Positions 60,444-64,000 of a stretch of 64,000 nt of DNA are shown piece after piece. This stretch comes from Peptococcaceae bacterium UBA5752. Its GTDB lineage: Bacteria > Bacillota > Dehalobacteriia > UBA4068. The notes beneath the pieces were generated by a model. That model had not been told where the DNA came from. It saw only the letters and a program-made list of their open reading frames with translations, and ran no database searches. The translations under genes were made by a program, and so were the position numbers. The stretch covers positions 454,445 to 518,444 of the forward strand of contig DIFI01000009.1 of assembly GCA_002419055.1 (NCBI GenBank), given 5' to 3'. Positions within the stretch are counted from its first letter, which is position 1. Every line of letters starts with the position of its first letter.

Positions 60444-61349
60444 CTATTTAACAAAATCTTTTAAATATATGCTGTGGTTTGGACGTCGAAGCTTTTGCAG
60501 AGCCTTTTCTTCAATCTGGCGGATACGTTCACGAGTGACGCCAAAATAGTTTCCAACCTGCTCAAGCGTATGGGGATATTCATGATTAAGACCAAACCGC
60601 AATTCCAAAACCTTTCGCTCGCGTTCATTTAACGTATGCAATTGCCTATCAATTTCTATCTGCAAAGAATATTCTGCTGCACCTTCCTCCGGGGAAGCTG
60701 TCTCGTCATCCTCAATTATATCTTCAAGAAAAAAATTTCCATCATAACCAATCGGTGTTTCCAAAGAAAGTGGATGTGTTGCAATGCGAAATACCTGGTC
60801 AACAGTTTGTTCTGACATGTCTAGCTTCTCTGCCAACTGTTTAGTATTAAGAGACACCCCACCTTTTTGTTCCATGCTTTGAGCAGTATTTGTTACTTTG
60901 CGAACGGCTTCACACATATGAACAGGAAGGCGAATTGTGCGGTCTGTGTCAGCGATTCCTCTTGTAATAGCTTGCCTAATCCACCATGTAGCATAAGTAG
61001 AAAACCGAAATCCCTTTTCATAGTCATATCGTTCAACTGCCTTTATCAGTCCCAAATTTCCCTCTTGGATCAAATCTAATAAAGTTAAAGAGTGGGTATT
61101 TGAATATTTTTTGGCGATGCTGATTACAAGGCGAAGATTGGAACAGATCATTCTATTTTTTGCATCCAGATCACCGGAGCAGATTCTTTTTGCCAATTCA
61201 ATTTCCTGTTTTACAGTCAGTAACGGAATTTTTCCTGCAGCAGCTAAGTATTCCCTCACGGAATCATACCCGTATGTTGATATGTCTATTGTATTTGTTT
61301 TCTCATGTTCTGCTGAATAGCGTTCAATGTCATTAGAACTGGATCCCAT
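60444..61349 (-). CDS. SigA/RpoD-like sigma-70 factor lacking region 1.1
   Basis: A 301-residue sigma factor with region 1.2 (DSVREYLAAAGKIPLLTVKQEIELAKRI), region 2 (LDLIQEGNLGLIKAVERYDYEKGFRFSTYATWWIRQAI), region 3 and region 4 (LNERERKVLELRFGL to GVTRERIRQIEEKALQKLRR). It has no acidic region 1.1 and is shorter than the usual housekeeping SigA of about 360-380 residues. This fits a group 2 (non-essential) sigma factor. I chose ATG at 61349 because AAGGAGGAAG precedes it. Which promoters it reads is unknown; its -10 and -35 contact helices look close to SigA. Confidence 0.88.
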   Translation of the reverse strand: MGSSSNDIERYSAEHEKTNTIDISTYGYDSVREYLAAAGKIPLLTVKQEIELAKRICSGDLDAKNRMICSNLRLVISIAKKYSNTHSLTLLDLIQEGNLGLIKAVERYDYEKGFRFSTYATWWIRQAITRGIADTDRTIRLPVHMCEAVRKVTNTAQSMEQKGGVSLNTKQLAEKLDMSEQTVDQVFRIATHPLSLETPIGYDGNFFLEDIIEDDETASPEEGAAEYSLQIEIDRQLHTLNERERKVLELRFGLNHEYPHTLEQVGNYFGVTRERIRQIEEKALQKLRRPNHSIYLKDFVK

Positions 61350-61459
61350 TTTAAATCTTCCTCCTTGCATATTTCTAAATTTCGAGAAAGGGTATGGAAA
61401 ATCCGTTTCATTATCTTCCTGCAAAAATCGTGGTATTGAATTTTAATTCTGTTTAAAAT

Positions 61460-61488
61460 ATTATATCATAATGTGAAAAAAAACGCAA
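61460..61488 (-). promoter_or_regulatory. Predicted promoter of the sigma factor gene
   Basis: On the minus strand, TTGCGT (61488-61483) and consensus TATAAT (61465-61460) are 17 bases apart. The start codon lies about 110 bases further. Confidence 0.55.
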
Positions 61489-61496
61489 ATTGCATG

Positions 61497-61525
61497 TTGA
61501 CAGACATATATGCATAGTGTAGAAT
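61497..61525 (+). promoter_or_regulatory. Strong plus-strand promoter divergent from the sigma gene
   Basis: TTGACA (61497-61502) and TAGAAT (61520-61525) are spaced exactly 17 bases. The transcript would run through the tRNA-like remnant toward the c-di-GMP riboswitch and the SLH gene. Confidence 0.6.
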
Positions 61526-61666
61526 AAAAGTTTATATTTTATAGGGATGGGTAAAATTGCATACGAATAGATGAAGAATGCATTAGCTTAACCCTAACAA
61601 ACATCCATTGTAATCATATCAATTGCGGTAACGTCAAACGAAGTCAATTATTAATACAAATTAAGG

Positions 61667-61737
61667 AGATTGGAGCTTAGCTCGATATCGCTGAAATGGT
61701 ATTCAAAAGGTCAACAGTTCGAGTCTGGTCAAAATCT
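61667..61737 (+). pseudogene. Degenerate tRNA-like remnant
   Basis: TTAGCTC resembles the D-arm start, and GGTCAACAGTTCGAGTCTGG resembles a variable loop plus T-arm with TTCGAGT. AGATT and AATCT can pair as five acceptor pairs. The anticodon arm does not fold and the D-loop is disrupted, so it is not a working tRNA. A tRNA fragment left by an integration or duplication is the simplest reading. Confidence 0.4.
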
Positions 61738-61923
61738 TCACACAATAATTCTTTGGAATTAATACTTTCAGAGAATTTTTTATATTTATATGTAGAATAA
61801 CCGTGAAAAGTTGGTTTATAGAATTTGCACTAAGGAAATCACTCTGGTTATATCATTAAAGTAATTTAGAAATAACTTTAGTTTCTTTAAATAATATCGA
61901 TATAAAAAATAAGGGGAATTTTT

Positions 61924-62015
61924 TGCTAATAGCAAACTTGACGAAAGTCAGGGACGCAAAGCTACGGGTCTAAAGCAATTAAGTAATTGCCATGATAGCT
62001 GGGTTACCAAAGAAT
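61924..62015 (+). ncRNA. Class I c-di-GMP riboswitch (GEMM-I)
   Basis: The aptamer has AGCAAAC, a P2-type hairpin TTGAC-GAAA-GTCA closed by a GAAA tetraloop, and the diagnostic GGGACGCAAAGCTACGGG. The tetraloop-receptor CTAAAG, a variable P3 hairpin (GCAATT...AATTGC) and ATGATAGCTGGGTTACC follow. These are the conserved ligand-binding and junction elements of GEMM-I. A hairpin with a T tract lies 15 bases downstream, so ligand binding should control transcription of the SLH gene. Confidence 0.93.
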
Positions 62016-62029
62016 CTACAGCGAAATCT

Positions 62030-62053
62030 GTATGCTTTGGCATACTATTTTTT
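62030..62053 (+). terminator. Riboswitch expression-platform terminator
   Basis: GTATGC and GCATAC with a TTTG loop are followed by TATTTTTT. A competing small hairpin (ACAG...CTGT, 62018-62031) overlaps its 5' side and may act as antiterminator. Confidence 0.75.
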
Positions 62054-62140
62054 ATTTCCGCAAATCTAATACTCTGAGAAATAATGTTTATTCCTTAGAG
62101 TTTTAAATAGATTAATAAAAAATGAAAGGGCAGGTGTTGT

Positions 62141-64000
62141 ATGAAAACAAAAATACATATAAGTCTTATATGGCTGCTGGTGATATGTATGGTAATCATG
62201 CTATTGCCGGGTACAACGTTAGCAGCCTATTCCGATGTGCAAGATCATTGGGCGCAATCCGCAATCGATAAGTGGAGCGACCTCGGCATTGTACAGGGAT
62301 CTAACGGCACGTTCCGTCCTAATGATCCTATTACAAGAGGAGAAATGGCAGTCATCATTAACCGTGTTATGCAGTATCAGACAACAGCTCAGAACAGTTT
62401 CACAGATCTGGGCGATGCGTATTATACAGATGCTATTCTAAAAACTAATGCGGCCGGTGTGATCGAGGGAAATGGCGTTAATGTGCGTCCCACGGATATA
62501 ATCACCCGTGAAGAAGCGACCGTTATGCTGGGACGAGCTCTAGGATTGACCGAAAGCGCAACTGCTGCTTCCGTCTTTTCCGATCGCGGGAGCATTTCAT
62601 CATGGGCGGTCGGTTATGTGAACTCCATGGTAAATAAGGGATATGTACAGGGATTTGACGGAGCATTCAACCCCCAAAGCAGTATTACCCGCTCTGAGGT
62701 CGTAACGATCTTGAACAACGCAATTAAATCGCTTTATAACGAGGCCAAAGAGTATACAGGCGACGTTTCCGGTTCTGTAGTCGTCAATACGGCGGGCGTC
62801 GTGCTTAATAATATGAAAATTAAAGGAGATCTTATTATCGCTGAAGGCGTCGGGAGCGGAGATGTGACACTGAACAATGTCACGGTTCTGGGCCAAACTA
62901 TTATCCGCGGCGGCGGCGCCAACTCCATCCATATTCAGGGCAACAGCCAGATTGGAAACATCATAATAGAAAAAACCGACGATGGCGCAGTTCGCGTCGT
63001 GACATCTGATGGCGCGACTGTTGACGGCGTGTTTGTCGATGACGGCAATGACGATATTATACTGACAGGCTCTTTTGACAGCATCACTGTCGCGGCTGAT
63101 GCCAGCGTTAAGTTAGTGGATGCTGAGATAGAAGAGATGGAAGTAACCGCGAGCGGCGCTTCTGTTGATGTGGATGCGGATACCAATGTTTCTAATATGA
63201 CTGTTACCGAAAGTGCACAAGCTTCGGTAATTAGCGTATCAGGTACAGTAACAAAATTACAGAACGATGCGCCTCAAAGCTCGATTACCGTTAGCGGAAC
63301 AGTTGCCACGCTGAGCGCCGGATATGCGGCCGTGGGAAGTTCGGTCAATATTACATCCGGAGCGAAAGTTACTACTTTGACAACGGATGCAAATATCTCT
63401 GTTGACAACAAGGGCACTATCACAAACGCGCAGATCAATGCTAACGGTGTGACGCTGGATGGCAATCATCCAGTAAACGTTAATGTCGACAGTAAGGTCA
63501 CCATTCTCCCCGTTGATAGCGACGGCAATATTGTGAGCGATGGCGACAATTCGAGCAGCACCGGCGGCGGGGGCGGTTCAACCATTCTTGTAAGTGCTAT
63601 TACCGTTACAGGTGATGCTGTAGTTGGAGCAACATTGACAACTAATGTAAGTCCATCAAATGCTACAAATGTTACTTATCAGTGGCAGGCAAACACTGGT
63701 GCAGGAGGTGCATTTGTGAATATTTCAGGTGCTACATCTTCAACATATGTAATTCCAGCGGATCTATTAGGAAATACGATTAGAGTTATAGCTAACGGAG
63801 ATAATTCTTCAACTGCAACAAGTGATGCAACAGCAGAAGTTGCAGCGACATCACCATTAGCATCATACACACCAGTGACTTTGACACAAACAGGTGATGT
63901 AGCAAACGGCAATGTTCAGTATGCAGATGCAACAGCAGTAATTGCTGCATTGCCTACAGAGATCGCAGGAACATTAGACGATGCATCAGTAGTGAATGTA
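62141..64000 (+). CDS. SLH-domain surface protein (partial, runs off the window)
   Basis: 620 residues are visible with no stop. A signal peptide (about 1-28, ending TTLAA) is followed by three SLH domains (about 29-75, 88-135, 145-195), each with the DVxxHWA and ITRxE type signatures. These bind secondary cell-wall polymer or outer-membrane-linked peptidoglycan. Residues about 205-465 are a repetitive Val/Asn/Gly/Thr-rich region (GDLIIAEGVGSGDVTLNNV) likely to fold as a beta-helix. A Ser/Gly linker (about 471-481) then leads to an Ig-like domain (GATLTTNVSPSNATNVTYQWQ). Controlled by the c-di-GMP riboswitch upstream. AAAGGGCAGGTG serves as ribosome-binding site. Confidence 0.92.
   Translation, partial: MKTKIHISLIWLLVICMVIMLLPGTTLAAYSDVQDHWAQSAIDKWSDLGIVQGSNGTFRPNDPITRGEMAVIINRVMQYQTTAQNSFTDLGDAYYTDAILKTNAAGVIEGNGVNVRPTDIITREEATVMLGRALGLTESATAASVFSDRGSISSWAVGYVNSMVNKGYVQGFDGAFNPQSSITRSEVVTILNNAIKSLYNEAKEYTGDVSGSVVVNTAGVVLNNMKIKGDLIIAEGVGSGDVTLNNVTVLGQTIIRGGGANSIHIQGNSQIGNIIIEKTDDGAVRVVTSDGATVDGVFVDDGNDDIILTGSFDSITVAADASVKLVDAEIEEMEVTASGASVDVDADTNVSNMTVTESAQASVISVSGTVTKLQNDAPQSSITVSGTVATLSAGYAAVGSSVNITSGAKVTTLTTDANISVDNKGTITNAQINANGVTLDGNHPVNVNVDSKVTILPVDSDGNIVSDGDNSSSTGGGGGSTILVSAITVTGDAVVGATLTTNVSPSNATNVTYQWQANTGAGGAFVNISGATSSTYVIPADLLGNTIRVIANGDNSSTATSDATAEVAATSPLASYTPVTLTQTGDVANGNVQYADATAVIAALPTEIAGTLDDASVVNV

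Noticed and set aside
62235..63912. Several open frames on both strands within the SLH gene
   Set aside because: They are shadows of the 62141-64000 frame, which has a signal peptide, three SLH domains and an Ig-like domain.
1..64000. CRISPR array, complete insertion sequence or prophage
   Set aside because: No regularly spaced repeats, no cas genes, no transposase gene with terminal inverted repeats, and no phage structural genes were seen.

Overview
The window looks like the chromosome of a low-GC, anaerobic, probably spore-forming Bacillota with Clostridia or Negativicutes affinity. The evidence is gene content and order. It has an alaS-ireB-ruvX-DUF1292 block, a minC-mutS-mutL-miaA-hfq-spoVK run followed by a YnbB-type PLP enzyme (the order seen around B. 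subtilis hfq and spoVK), spoIIM, an SLH-domain surface protein, and a five-subunit Na+-translocating methylmalonyl-CoA decarboxylase operon in the Veillonella order. I cannot name the species from the sequence alone.

Layout. 1-6.4 kb: lspA-rluD, rarA, iscU, mnmA, two envelope-type small genes and an AI-2E family permease. 6.4-8.7 kb (minus): ablB and ablA/kamA, the N-epsilon-acetyl-beta-lysine osmolyte pathway, behind a well-conserved c-di-AMP (ydaO-type) riboswitch and an intrinsic terminator. 9-16.5 kb: nucleoside kinase, LysE exporter, alaS, ireB, a ferredoxin-domain aldo/keto reductase, ruvX, DUF1292 and tRNA-Arg(CCG). 16.7-21 kb: mce-mmdA-mmdD-mmdE-mmdC-mmdB, which converts methylmalonyl-CoA to propionyl-CoA and stores the energy as a sodium gradient. 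21-29.5 kb: CPBP protease, cyclophilin, PPi-type phosphofructokinase, a spore-surface-like small protein, spoIIM, xerD, and deoB-pdp for nucleoside salvage, then a D,D-carboxypeptidase. 29.6-36.7 kb: an AttH/lipocalin-like protein, a macrodomain protein, secD-secF, recJ-miaB. 36.9-51.8 kb is mostly on the minus strand: YnbB-like lyase, spoVK, hfq, miaA, mutL, mutS, minC; then, after plus-strand ttcA and DUF523, tgt, queA, queH, ruvB, ruvA and ruvC.

From 53.3 kb the region becomes accessory. An intact tRNA-Thr(CGT) and a 73-nt exact copy of it with a broken acceptor stem flank a 1.3-kb islet. The islet holds one SAM methyltransferase behind a promoter, a roughly 250-nt leader and two hairpins that look like an attenuator. 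Next come an N5-(carboxyethyl)ornithine synthase-like enzyme, two glycosyltransferases, a 39-residue basic peptide, an uncharacterised 294-residue protein and a SigA-like sigma factor, all on the minus strand. A divergent promoter then leads past a tRNA-like remnant to a class I c-di-GMP riboswitch with a terminator. This precedes a large SLH surface protein that runs off the window end.

Two second-messenger riboswitches are the clearest regulatory signals. One puts osmolyte synthesis under c-di-AMP and the other puts an envelope protein under c-di-GMP. There is also a concentration of RNA-modification enzymes (RluD, MnmA, MiaA, MiaB, TtcA, Tgt, QueA, QueH) and of recombination and repair genes (rarA, ruvX, xerD, recJ, mutSL, ruvABC). 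I found no CRISPR array, complete insertion sequence or prophage.
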